In this document: positions 1 to 7,073 of the stretch, piece after piece | How positions within the stretch are numbered: the first letter of the stretch is position 1 | Layout: each line of letters starts with the position of its first letter | Origin: Alphaproteobacteria bacterium | GTDB lineage: Bacteria > Pseudomonadota > Alphaproteobacteria > GCA-2731375 | NCBI GenBank assembly: GCA_028281075.1 | Contig: JANQKO010000393.1 | Span: forward strand, 1 to 11,368 | DNA: 11,368 nt | Direction of reading: 5' to 3' | Made by a program: the position numbers and the translations under genes | Notes under the pieces: generated by a model | Databases searched by the model: none | Told to the model about the DNA's origin: nothing | Seen by the model: only the letters and a program-made list of their open reading frames with translations

Positions 1-1023
1 GGCTCGGGCCCGTTCCGGCTGAAGGAGCGCAAGATCGGCGAATACGTGCTGCTGGAGCGGGACGAGAACCACTTCCGTGACGGCTTCCCCTATCTCGACC
101 AGGTCATCATGCGGGTGGTCACCGACAAGACCGCCATGCGCGTCGGCCTGCGGCAGAAGCAGTTCCACCTGGCGAACGTGGCGGCGACGATGCGCTTCGG
201 CGACATCAAGAACTTCGAGAAGATCCCGCACCTGACGGCCACCCGGGTGGTCAGCCCGTCGGGCGGCGGCGCGGCGCTGGAGTTCAACCACCGGGTCGAG
301 CGCTTCGCCAACAAGAAGGTCCGGCAGGCGATCGCGCACGCGGTCGACAACGACTATATCTCGCGCGTGTTCCACGCCGGCTGGACCAAGCCGGCCGTCG
401 GGCCGATGCCGAAGACCAACATCTTCTTCGATTCCAGCCTGAAGGGCCGGGCCTTCGACGTCAATCTCGCCAACAGGCTGCTGGACGAGGCCGGCTATCC
501 GCGCCAGGCCGACGGCAACCGGTTCGAGATGAAGGTGGTCTATATCGCGCCGCCGCATAATCCCGACGTGCAGATCGTGCTGGCCGAGTATCTCGCCGTC
601 GCCTTGAAGGAGGTCGGCATCAAGGTGGTGCAGGAGCCCATGCCCGGCGCCGCGGCCTGGTCGCAGCGCATGGGTGACTGGAACTACGAGACCTCGATCA
701 TCCTGGCCGGCGACAAGATCGACCCGGCGATCGGCATCGGCCGTCTCTATGTCTGCAACAACATCAAGCATCAGGCCTATACGAACACCTCGGGCTACTG
801 CAACGAGGCGGTCGACAAGCTGTTCGCCAAGGGCGCGCGGGAAGCCAACTTCGCCAAGCGGCAGGCGATCTACAACGAGGTGCAGGCGCTGCTGGTCGAG
901 GACATGCCGATCTTCTGGCTGACCGACGGCAGCCCGATCTTCCTGCATCACACCGACCTGCATTTCCCGTCCTACGGCTACGGCGAGTTCTGGGACGAGG
1001 TCTACTGGAAGAAGGCGCAATAG
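1..1023 (+). CDS. ABC transporter substrate-binding protein, family 5 (DppA/OppA type), C-terminal part
   Basis: The reading frame is open from the first base to the TAG at 1021, so the start lies upstream; 340 residues are visible of a protein that is usually about 500-550. It opens with GSGPFRLKE, the conserved turn of SBP_bac_5 proteins just before the ligand-binding lobe, followed by the usual continuation (VLLERDENHF, YLDQVIMRVV). It also has the second-lobe motifs KKVRQAIAHAVD and ANRLLDEAGYP. The protein would act in the periplasm, handing solute to the permease pair encoded directly downstream. The export signal is not in the window. Family members bind dipeptides, oligopeptides, nickel, opines or glycosides, and nothing here decides between them. 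A 110-nt gap with strong hairpins separates it from the permease gene. The family call is secure; the substrate is unknown. Confidence 0.93.
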   Translation, partial: GSGPFRLKERKIGEYVLLERDENHFRDGFPYLDQVIMRVVTDKTAMRVGLRQKQFHLANVAATMRFGDIKNFEKIPHLTATRVVSPSGGGAALEFNHRVERFANKKVRQAIAHAVDNDYISRVFHAGWTKPAVGPMPKTNIFFDSSLKGRAFDVNLANRLLDEAGYPRQADGNRFEMKVVYIAPPHNPDVQIVLAEYLAVALKEVGIKVVQEPMPGAAAWSQRMGDWNYETSIILAGDKIDPAIGIGRLYVCNNIKHQAYTNTSGYCNEAVDKLFAKGAREANFAKRQAIYNEVQALLVEDMPIFWLTDGSPIFLHHTDLHFPSYGYGEFWDEVYWKKAQ

Positions 1024-1033
1024 CCGCTTGCCG

Positions 1034-1071
1034 GCCGCCGTCCGTCAGGGCGGCGGCGCGGCCGGGGCCGC
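1034..1071 (+). terminator. Paired GC-rich hairpins between binding-protein and permease genes
   Basis: GCCGCCGTCC (1034-1043) pairs with GGGCGGCGGC (1048-1057) around a 4-nt loop, a 10-bp stem with one G-U pair. It is followed directly by GCGGC/GCCGC (1058-1062 and 1067-1071) with a 4-nt loop. No T-tract follows, so this is not a canonical intrinsic terminator. Such structures after binding-protein genes commonly attenuate read-through or protect the upstream mRNA from 3' decay, giving more binding protein than permease. That role is inferred here from position and pairing. Confidence 0.45.
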
Positions 1072-1133
1072 CGCGCCCCGCCGCGCCGCCATGCCCGCCC
1101 GTGCCGCCGCGTATCGTTGACAGGCACTGAGCG

Positions 1134-2105
1134 ATGTCGACCGCGATCGTCCAACGCATCGTCTACGGCCTGCTGCTGCTGATCGCCGTCATCACGCTGA
1201 ATTTCCTGCTGATACAACTGGCGCCCGGCGACGTGGTCGATGTGCTGCTGACCGAGGCCGGCGGCGGCGATCCGGCGGTGGCGGCGCAGATCCGCGCGGC
1301 CTATGGGCTGGACCAGCCGGTCTACGTGCAGCTTCTGACCTATCTGGCGAAGATGCTGACCGGCGATCTGGGCTATTCCTACTACTTCGACGAGCCGGTG
1401 CTGTCGCTGCTGCTGGACGCCCTGCCGGCGACGGTGATGCTGGTGCTGTCGGCGCTGCTGCTGGCCATGGTCATCGGCACGCTGCTGGGCGTGATCGCGG
1501 CGCTGCGGCCGCAGGGCCTGTCAAGCCATATCGTCACCGTGCTGTCGCTGCTGGGCTACGCGACGCCGGTGTTCTGGCTGGGCATGATGGTGCTGCTGCT
1601 GTTCTCGCAGTACCTGCCCTGGTTCCCGGCTTTCGGCATGCGCACGATCCCGATGCCGGAGACGCCGCTCGCCCGGGCGCTGGACGTGCTGCACCACATG
1701 GTGCTGCCAACCTTCACGCTGTCGATCCTGTATCTCGCCTCCTACAGCCGGCTGTCGCGGGCCTCGATGCTGGACGTGCTGGGCTCGGACTATATCCGCA
1801 CCGCGCGCTCCAAGGGCCTGGCCGAGTATGTCGTGATCTTCAAGCACGCCCTGAAGAACGCCGCCCTGCCGATCGTCACCATCGCCGGCCTGCAGGTCGG
1901 CTCGGTATTCTCGGGCGCGGTGCTGGTCGAGACCGTGTTCAGCCTGCCGGGCGTCGGGCCGCTGCTCTATGAATCGATCCTGCGCCGCGACTATCCGGTC
2001 ATGCTGGGCGTGCTGTTCGGCGCGGCGGTGACGACGGTGGTCGCCAACATCATCACCGACCTGGTCTACCGCGTGCTGGACCCGCGGATACGGGGGATTT
2101 CCTAA
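1134..2105 (+). CDS. ABC transporter permease, DppB/OppB type
   Basis: A 323-residue inner-membrane permease, the normal length for the DppB family. Six hydrophobic segments are visible at about residues 9-29, 98-121, 134-158, 186-204, 248-270 and 288-313, with the large periplasmic loop after the first helix that is typical of this subunit. The cytoplasmic EAA loop that docks on the ATPases is clear near residues 218-247 (DYIRTARSKGL, then ALKNAALPI). The C-terminus DPRIRG is the usual DppB ending. With the following gene it would form the heterodimeric channel. The ATG at 1134 is chosen because RIVYGLLLL, the standard N-terminal helix, begins just after it; the upstream Shine-Dalgarno sequence is weak. 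The TAA stop is followed with no spacer by the next start codon, implying translational coupling. Confidence 0.95.
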   Translation: MSTAIVQRIVYGLLLLIAVITLNFLLIQLAPGDVVDVLLTEAGGGDPAVAAQIRAAYGLDQPVYVQLLTYLAKMLTGDLGYSYYFDEPVLSLLLDALPATVMLVLSALLLAMVIGTLLGVIAALRPQGLSSHIVTVLSLLGYATPVFWLGMMVLLLFSQYLPWFPAFGMRTIPMPETPLARALDVLHHMVLPTFTLSILYLASYSRLSRASMLDVLGSDYIRTARSKGLAEYVVIFKHALKNAALPIVTIAGLQVGSVFSGAVLVETVFSLPGVGPLLYESILRRDYPVMLGVLFGAAVTTVVANIITDLVYRVLDPRIRGIS

Positions 2106-3005
2106 GTGAGCGAGGCGCAGGAACCGACGGTCCCGCCGGTCCGCTTCGACGACCCGGCCGACGTGCCGGAAGTCCGCTGGCGGGTGACGGCGGCCATGTT
2201 CTACGGCAACAAGGCGGCGGTGCTGGGCATCGCCGTGCTGGCGGCGATCTTGCTGGTCGGGCTGTTCGGACCGCTGCTGCTGCAGGCCGACCCGTTCGCC
2301 ATCGTCGGCGCGCCGCTGACGGCGCCCGGCGAGCTGCGGCCGCTGGGCACCGACTATCTCGGCCGCGACGTGCTGGCCGGCATGATCCACGGCACCCGGC
2401 CGACGCTGATCGTGGCGCTGTCCGCGACCGCGTTCACGGTGGTGATCGGCCTGTCGGTCGGCGCCGTCGCCGGCTTCTACGGCGGCCGCATCGACAACCT
2501 GCTGATGCGCATCACCGAGTTCTTCCAGGTGCTGCCGCCGCTAGTCTTCGCCATGGTCATCGTCGCCATCATGGGCGCGCATTTCATGACCGTGATCATC
2601 GCCATCGGCGTCACCACCTGGACCAACCTGGCCCGCCTGACCCGGGCCGAGTTCCTGAAGATCAAGGAGCGCGAGTTCGTGCTGGCCGACCGCGCCATCG
2701 GCGTGCGGGACAGCAGGCTGATCCTGCGCGTGCTGCTGCCGAACGCGCTGCCGCCGCTGATCATCGCGGTGACGCTGCAGACGGGGCTGACCATCATCTA
2801 CGAGGCGGCGCTGAGCTTTCTGGGCCTGACCGATCCGGATATCATGACCTGGGGCAAGATGATCGGCCTGTCGCGCGACTTCTTCTTCGATGCCTGGTGG
2901 TCGGTGACGTTTCCGGGCCTGGCGATCCTGCTGACGACGCTGTGCATCGCGCTGATCGGCGACGGCCTGAACGACGCCTTCAATCCACGCCTGCGCGGAC
3001 GGTGA
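2106..3005 (+). CDS. ABC transporter permease, DppC/OppC type
   Basis: A 299-residue second permease subunit. A hydrophilic N-terminus of about 37 residues leads into the first membrane helix (38-60), matching the OppC N-terminal domain. The motif GTDYLGRD at 81-88 is the hallmark of DppC/OppC proteins. Further hydrophobic segments lie at about 100-124, 143-170, 213-240 and 268-287. The EAA coupling loop sits at about 186-215 (REFVLADRAIG), and the C-terminus FNPRLRGR is the usual ending. The start is GTG, abutting the previous TAA, with a GGGGGA ribosome site at 2092-2097 inside the upstream gene. It partners the preceding permease in the membrane channel and is driven by the two ATPases downstream. 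Confidence 0.95.
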   Translation: MSEAQEPTVPPVRFDDPADVPEVRWRVTAAMFYGNKAAVLGIAVLAAILLVGLFGPLLLQADPFAIVGAPLTAPGELRPLGTDYLGRDVLAGMIHGTRPTLIVALSATAFTVVIGLSVGAVAGFYGGRIDNLLMRITEFFQVLPPLVFAMVIVAIMGAHFMTVIIAIGVTTWTNLARLTRAEFLKIKEREFVLADRAIGVRDSRLILRVLLPNALPPLIIAVTLQTGLTIIYEAALSFLGLTDPDIMTWGKMIGLSRDFFFDAWWSVTFPGLAILLTTLCIALIGDGLNDAFNPRLRGR

Positions 3006-3015
3006 GGGAGGCGGC

Positions 3016-4038
3016 ATGAACACGGGCGCCGGAGACCGGCCGGTCCTGGAAGTGGACGGCCTGAGCGTCGATTTCACGGTGCGCAAGCGGCAGGTGCGCA
3101 TCCTGTCCGACGTCGGCTTCAGCATCGGCCGCGGCGAGACGCTGGGCATCATCGGCGAGAGCGGCTGCGGCAAGAGCATGACGGCGCTGAGCCTGATGGG
3201 CATGGTGCCGTCGCCGCCCGGCCGGATCAGCGCCGGCCGCATCCTGCTGAACGGCGAGGACCTGTGCGCGGCGAGCGAAAGCCGCATGCGGGCGATCCGG
3301 GGCCGCAACATCTCGATGATCTTCCAGGAGCCGATGACCTCGCTGAACCCGGTCTACACGGTCGGCAACCAGATCGCCGAGACGATCCGCCGGCACAAGG
3401 GCCTGAGCGGGGCCGACGCGCTGGCCGAGGCGGTCGACCTGCTGCGGCTGGTGCATATCCCGGCGCCGGACAAGCGGGTCTCGGCCTATCCGCATGAACT
3501 GTCGGGCGGCATGCGCCAGCGGGTGATGATCGCCATGGCGCTGGCCTGCGAGCCCGATGTGCTGATCGCCGACGAGCCGACGACGGCGCTGGACGTGACG
3601 GTGCAGGCGCAGATCTTCGACCTGCTGCGCGAGATCCAGGACGCGCGCGGCACGGCGATCGTCCTGATCACGCATGATTTCGGCGCCGTCTCGGAAATGG
3701 CCGACCGGGTGATCGTGATGTATGCCGGGCACAAGATCGAGGAGGGCAGCCTGGACGAGGTCAGCGACGACGCGCGACATCCCTATACCCAGGGGCTGCT
3801 GCGCTGCATGCCCGAGATCCGCGCCCGCGCCCGGGAACGGCGGCAGCCGCTGCCGGAGATCCCGGGCGTGGTGCCCGACCTGCTGAAGGGGCTGACGGGC
3901 TGTCCCTTCGCCTCGCGCTGTCCGTCCGCCATGGACCGCTGCCGGGAGCTGCCGCCGAGCTTCGCGCTTGCGCCGCAGCGCGCGGTCAAGTGCTGGCTGG
4001 CCGACGCGTCGGCGGCGCCCGGGGAGCAGCCGGCATGA
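3016..4038 (+). CDS. ABC transporter ATPase, DppD/OppD type
   Basis: A 340-residue nucleotide-binding subunit with all the ABC motifs: Walker A GESGCGKS (47-54), Q-loop Gln104, signature LSGGMRQR (162-169), Walker B VLIADEP (182-188) with catalytic Glu187, and H-loop His220. HPYTQGLL at about 255-262 begins the C-terminal oligopeptide-transporter domain (oligo_HPY), which separates this subfamily from other ABC ATPases. That domain keeps four cysteines (296, 302, 309, 326); in at least one DppD structure the equivalent residues hold an iron-sulfur cluster. GGGAGG (3006-3011) precedes the ATG closely. It would pair with the next ATPase to power the importer, and its stop overlaps that gene's start as ATGA. 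Confidence 0.95.
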   Translation: MNTGAGDRPVLEVDGLSVDFTVRKRQVRILSDVGFSIGRGETLGIIGESGCGKSMTALSLMGMVPSPPGRISAGRILLNGEDLCAASESRMRAIRGRNISMIFQEPMTSLNPVYTVGNQIAETIRRHKGLSGADALAEAVDLLRLVHIPAPDKRVSAYPHELSGGMRQRVMIAMALACEPDVLIADEPTTALDVTVQAQIFDLLREIQDARGTAIVLITHDFGAVSEMADRVIVMYAGHKIEEGSLDEVSDDARHPYTQGLLRCMPEIRARARERRQPLPEIPGVVPDLLKGLTGCPFASRCPSAMDRCRELPPSFALAPQRAVKCWLADASAAPGEQPA

Positions 4039-5030
4039 GCGCCGAGCCGCTGGTCCGGGTCGAGAACCTGAACGTCCATTTCCAGATGCCGCGGCCGCAC
4101 CTGCTGGCGCCACGGCCGGTCCTGCACGCGGTCGACGGCGTCAGCTTCGAGATCGCCCGTGGAAGGGTCCTGGGGCTGGTCGGCGAGAGCGGCTGCGGCA
4201 AGACCACCTCGGGCCTGGCGCTGCTGCGGCTGGTGGCGGCGACCGGTGGCCGCGTGCTGTTCGACGGCACCGACATCCTGGCGCTGGACGCCGAGGCCAT
4301 GCGCGGCATGCGCCGGCACATGCAGGTCATCTTCCAGGACCCCTATTCGTCGCTCAATCCGCGGCAGACGGCCGGCGATATCGTGCGCGCGCCGCTGGAC
4401 ACGCAAGGCGTCGGCAGCGCGGCCGAGCGGGCCGCGCGGGTCGATGAGCTGTTCGCCCTGGTCGGCTTGCGGTCGAACCAGAAGGCGCTGTATCCGCACC
4501 AGTTCTCCGGCGGCCAGCGGCAGCGGATCTGCATCGCCCGGGCGCTGGCGCTGACGCCGGACTTCATCGTCTGCGACGAGCCCGTCTCGGCGCTGGACGT
4601 CGCCATTCAGGCGCAGATCCTGAACCTGCTGTGCAAGCTGCAGGACGAGCTGAACCTGACCTACCTGTTCATCTCGCACGACCTGGCCGTGGTGCAGCAT
4701 ATCTGCGACGAGATCGCGGTGATGTATCTGGGCAGCATCGTCGAGAAGGCGGACAACGCCGCGCTGTTCGAGAATCCGCGGCATCCCTATACCCGGGCGC
4801 TGCTGTCGGCCGTGCCCTCGCGGCGGACGCCGGCGTCGGCGACGCGCATCCGCCTGGAAGGCGACATCCCGAACCCGATCGAGCGGCCGGACGGATGCCG
4901 GTTCCATACCCGCTGCCCGCATGCGCAGGCGCGCTGCCGGACCGAGGCGCCGGCCCTGACGGAGGACCGGCCCGGCCACTGGGTCGCCTGCCATTTCTCC
5001 AACGAGCTCGACGCCGCCGCCGACGATTAA
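4035..5030 (+). CDS. ABC transporter ATPase, DppF/OppF type
   Basis: A 331-residue second ATPase. Motifs: Walker A GESGCGKT (50-57), Q-loop Gln101, signature FSGGQRQR (157-164), Walker B FIVCDEP (177-183) with Glu182, and His215. QDPYSSLNPR (101-110) is the diagnostic DppF/OppF stretch, and HPYTRALLSAVP opens the oligo_HPY domain. Cysteines 288, 294, 301 and 319 copy the four-cysteine pattern of the preceding ATPase. The frame is open further upstream, to an ATG at 3990 lying inside the previous gene. The ATG at 4035 is preferred because it has GGGGAG (4021-4026) at good spacing, makes the ATGA overlap (4035-4038) with the preceding stop, and starts right before the conserved PLVRVENL. Confidence 0.95.
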   Translation: MSAEPLVRVENLNVHFQMPRPHLLAPRPVLHAVDGVSFEIARGRVLGLVGESGCGKTTSGLALLRLVAATGGRVLFDGTDILALDAEAMRGMRRHMQVIFQDPYSSLNPRQTAGDIVRAPLDTQGVGSAAERAARVDELFALVGLRSNQKALYPHQFSGGQRQRICIARALALTPDFIVCDEPVSALDVAIQAQILNLLCKLQDELNLTYLFISHDLAVVQHICDEIAVMYLGSIVEKADNAALFENPRHPYTRALLSAVPSRRTPASATRIRLEGDIPNPIERPDGCRFHTRCPHAQARCRTEAPALTEDRPGHWVACHFSNELDAAADD

Positions 5031-5072
5031 CGCCTCCTTTACGGCCAGGCGCTAGCGTCGCCGTGGGGGTCG

Positions 5073-6152
5073 ATGACCTGGTTGCGTGCCATGAGCATCA
5101 CCGTTTCGACCCCGCCGGCGGCGCCGCGCCCGAGCGCCGCGATGAAGGACCTGATCGCCGGCGCGATCGCCTTCGCCGCCCTGCTGCTGGCCTTCGTCAG
5201 CGTCGATTTCATCGAGATGATCTTCGCGGCGACCCGCGAGCACGAGGACTGGGAGCTGGACGAGATCCTGGCTGCGATCCCGCCGCTGGTGCTGGTGGCG
5301 GCTTGGTTCTCGTACCGGCGCTGGCGGGAAGTCGCCGAGCTGAACCAGACGTTGAACCGCACGGTCGGTGAGCTGGAGGCGGCGAACGCGCTGCGCCAGC
5401 GCATGGAACGCCAGCTTCGCGAATCGCAGAAGCTGGAGGCCATGGGCAAGCTGTCCGGCGGCCTGGCGCACGAGCTGAACAACGTGCTGCAGCCGATCGT
5501 GACGCTGGCCCAGCACAGCGCCGACCGTGACGACATCTCGGCCGAGTTGAAGGCCCGTATGGCGCATATCCTGGCGGCGGCCTCGCACGGCAGCGACATC
5601 GTGCGTGACGTGCTGACCTTCGCGTCCGGCGGCGTCCGCGAGCCCGAATGCCTCGACCCGGCCCTGGCGCTGGCGGACATCGTCGCGTTCTCCGGCGAGA
5701 GCCTGGCCGACACGGTGACCATCGAGACCCGGCTCGCCGACGATGCCGGGCTGGTCTCCCTCAACCACGTCGAGCTGACGCAGGTGATCACCAACCTTCT
5801 GACCAACGCGGCCGACGCCATGGGCCACCGCGGCCGGATCAGCGTCGAGCTGGCGCCCTGCCACCTGAACGCCGCAAGCGCCACCTTCAAGGGCCTGGAG
5901 GCCGGCGATTACATCCGCATCACCGTCGCCGACCAGGGGCCCGGAATCGCGCCGGACGCCATGGGCCGCGTCTTCGACCCGTTCTTCACGACCAAGGACG
6001 CGGGCGAGGGAACCGGCCTCGGCCTTGCCGTGGTGCACGGCCTGGTGCGCGGCTGGGGCGGATCGATCGCGGTGACATCGTCGGTCGGCGCCGGCGCCGC
6101 GTTCGAAATCCTGGTACCGCGGCTCGAATGCGAGCTCGGTCGGGAGGCGTGA
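5073..6152 (+). CDS. Membrane sensor histidine kinase with minimal periplasmic loop
   Basis: A 359-residue kinase. Two hydrophobic segments (about 28-52 and 66-82) enclose a loop of only about 13 residues rich in Glu and Asp (REHEDWELDE, 55-64), so there is no periplasmic sensor domain. A charged, coiled-coil-like linker (about 84-120) leads to the H-box LAHELNN with phospho-acceptor His133. The ATP-binding domain shows the N-box LLTNAADAM (242-250), G1 DQGPGI (287-292), F-box FDPFFTTK (301-308) and G2 GTGLGLA (313-319). All catalytic motifs are intact. It would phosphorylate the receiver protein encoded 3 nt downstream. The stimulus is unknown; sensing within the membrane helices or through a partner is plausible. 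The start is uncertain: GGGGG (5065-5069) is very close to the ATG at 5073, and an in-frame ATG at 5091 would remove only six residues. Confidence 0.93.
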   Translation: MTWLRAMSITVSTPPAAPRPSAAMKDLIAGAIAFAALLLAFVSVDFIEMIFAATREHEDWELDEILAAIPPLVLVAAWFSYRRWREVAELNQTLNRTVGELEAANALRQRMERQLRESQKLEAMGKLSGGLAHELNNVLQPIVTLAQHSADRDDISAELKARMAHILAAASHGSDIVRDVLTFASGGVREPECLDPALALADIVAFSGESLADTVTIETRLADDAGLVSLNHVELTQVITNLLTNAADAMGHRGRISVELAPCHLNAASATFKGLEAGDYIRITVADQGPGIAPDAMGRVFDPFFTTKDAGEGTGLGLAVVHGLVRGWGGSIAVTSSVGAGAAFEILVPRLECELGREA

Positions 6153-6155
6153 GGC

Positions 6156-6530
6156 ATGGCCGTCATCCTGTTGGCCGACGACGACGACCGGGTGCGGTTC
6201 GCGCTGTCGCTGGTGCTGCGCGACGCCGGACATGCGGTGCATGAAGCGAATTACGGCCGCGCCGTGCTGGCGGCCATGGATTCGGTGCGGCCGGACCTGG
6301 TGATCACCGACCTGTTCATGCCGGAGATGGACGGCATCGCGCTGATCAAGGAGCTCCGCAAGTCGGGGTCGACGGTCCGCATCCTGGCGATCTCGGGCGG
6401 CGGCATGCATAACGATCCCGGCATGGCGACCAGCCTCGCCAAACTCGCCGGCGCCGACCGGGTGATGGCCAAGCCGATCCGGAACGAGGTCCTGCTGCGG
6501 GAAGTGGCCGCGCTGGTGGGCACCGGGTAG
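6156..6530 (+). CDS. Single-domain response regulator (CheY-like receiver)
   Basis: A 124-residue protein made of one receiver domain and nothing else. The acidic pocket Asp8-Asp9, phospho-acceptor Asp52 in VITDLFMPEMDG, Ser80 at the switch position (LAISGG) and Lys106 (AKPI) are all present, so it should be phosphorylatable. It has no DNA-binding or enzymatic output domain, so it probably acts by protein contact or as a phosphorelay intermediate. It starts 3 nt after the kinase stop, with GGGAGG at 6142-6147 and good spacing, so the two are co-translated. The flagellar-type gene converging from the other strand hints at motility, but that is position only. No T-rich terminator is visible in the 30-nt convergent gap; it holds only the 8-bp palindrome GGCCGGCC at 6532-6539. 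Confidence 0.94.
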   Translation: MAVILLADDDDRVRFALSLVLRDAGHAVHEANYGRAVLAAMDSVRPDLVITDLFMPEMDGIALIKELRKSGSTVRILAISGGGMHNDPGMATSLAKLAGADRVMAKPIRNEVLLREVAALVGTG

Positions 6531-6560
6531 GGGCCGGCCGCCACGTCGGGCTGAGGCGTT

Positions 6561-6956
6561 CTATTCGCGGTCGACCGCGTCGCGCAGCGCGTCGTCGAGC
6601 TCGTTCTGCGTGCGAACGAGCGCGGCGCTGGCCTTGTAGGCGTTGACCGCCAGGCGCTGGTCGACGAGCTCTCCGGCCAGATTGACGTTTGGGAAGGCCG
6701 ACAGCCCGGTCGGGCTGGACGGGTCCGGCAACGTGGTGGTGGACGGCTTGACCGGCACCGCGCGGGCCTGGACGCCGCCATAGGCCAGCGCCGCCTGCTG
6801 CACGCGTTGCGGCTGGTAGGCGGCGGCCGGTGGTTCGGTGGCGTCCAGCGTCGTCGGCGCCGAGGTCCGGGCATTGACCACGTTGCTCGCCGAGACGGCG
6901 ACGCGGGTCGACGCCGCACGCATGCCGCTGAGCGCGATGTTGCGTACCGGGTCCAT
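6561..6956 (-). CDS. Orphan FlgC-like flagellar basal-body rod protein
   Basis: A 131-residue protein close to FlgC length. The N-terminus (NIALSGMRAAS, then VSASNVVNART at about 21-31) matches the flagellar rod/hook N-terminal signature, in which Ser-x-Asn-x-x-Asn-x-x-Thr is conserved. The C-terminus (FPNVNLAGELVDQ, then NAYKASAALVRTQNEL, about 88-120) matches the rod/hook C-terminal helix. The middle is short and rich in Ala, Pro and Thr with no extra domain. Family members build the proximal rod in the periplasm and are exported by the flagellar type III system without a cleaved signal. No other flagellar gene is near, which is unusual for a rod protein. No ribosome-binding site precedes the ATG; a promoter just upstream predicts a leaderless message. 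Flagellar fold: fairly sure. True rod role: unproven. Confidence 0.8.
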   Translation of the reverse strand: MDPVRNIALSGMRAASTRVAVSASNVVNARTSAPTTLDATEPPAAAYQPQRVQQAALAYGGVQARAVPVKPSTTTLPDPSSPTGLSAFPNVNLAGELVDQRLAVNAYKASAALVRTQNELDDALRDAVDRE

Positions 6957-6962
6957 GCGGCA

Positions 6963-6990
6963 AATATAACGACGGCAAGAAAGAAGTCAA
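6963..6990 (-). promoter_or_regulatory. Sigma-70-type promoter of the FlgC-like gene
   Basis: On the - strand, TTGACT (6990-6985) and TATATT (6968-6963) are separated by 16 nt. They match the housekeeping -35 and -10 consensus at five of six and four of six positions. AT-rich sequence upstream could serve as an UP element. Six bases (6962-6957) separate the -10 box from the ATG, so transcription should start at or within a base or two of the start codon. Confidence 0.6.
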
Positions 6991-7016
6991 GAAAATATAT
7001 TAAAATCAAGTACTTA

Positions 7017-7037
7017 TAAATTTTTCATAAAAATTTA
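7017..7037. promoter_or_regulatory. Perfect 9-bp inverted repeat, candidate operator
   Basis: TAAATTTTT (7017-7025) and AAAAATTTA (7029-7037) are exact reverse complements around CAT. The arms are pure A/T, so this is a poor RNA terminator stem but a typical shape for a dimeric regulator or nucleoid-protein site. It lies 26 bp upstream of the rod gene's -35 box and about 115 bp before the gldA start, so it could serve both genes. The binding protein is unknown. Confidence 0.5.
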
Positions 7038-7073
7038 ATCGAACATTCTTCCATCGCGATCGGGGGCCTTGAT

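Larger units (their letters stand above)
6961..7050. other. AT-rich island in the divergent intergenic region
   Basis: Only 20 of these 90 bases are G or C, and only 9 of the 60 at 6981-7040, against a very GC-rich surround. It lies between two divergent genes (the FlgC-like gene and gldA) and contains the promoter of the former. Such islands often bend or open easily and attract nucleoid proteins. No open reading frame or mobile-element end is visible in it. Confidence 0.85.

Noticed and set aside
1117..1122. TTGACA just before the first permease gene as a -35 box
   Set aside because: A -10 box at 16-18 nt would fall inside the coding region on GC-rich sequence with no TATAAT resemblance.
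3990..4034. Upstream ATG extending the second ATPase by 15 residues
   Set aside because: The extension is non-conserved and lies inside the preceding gene; ATG 4035 has a good ribosome site and the common ATGA overlap.
5050..5057. Palindrome CGCTAGCG between the ATPase and kinase genes
   Set aside because: Eight bases is too short in GC-rich DNA to support an operator, and no promoter boxes flank it.
5052..6410. A 452-residue open frame on the - strand opposite the kinase and regulator
   Set aside because: The product is low-complexity and rich in Arg, Gln, His and Asp with no motif; the + strand has intact kinase and receiver domains.
6531..6560. Bidirectional terminator between the convergent response regulator and rod gene
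   Set aside because: Only the short palindrome GGCCGGCC is present, with no stem-loop plus T-tract on either strand.
7000..7045. CtrA-type site (TTAA-N7-TTAA) in the AT-rich island
   Set aside because: TTAA occurs at 7000-7003 and 7035-7038 but neither has a second TTAA at the 7-nt spacing.
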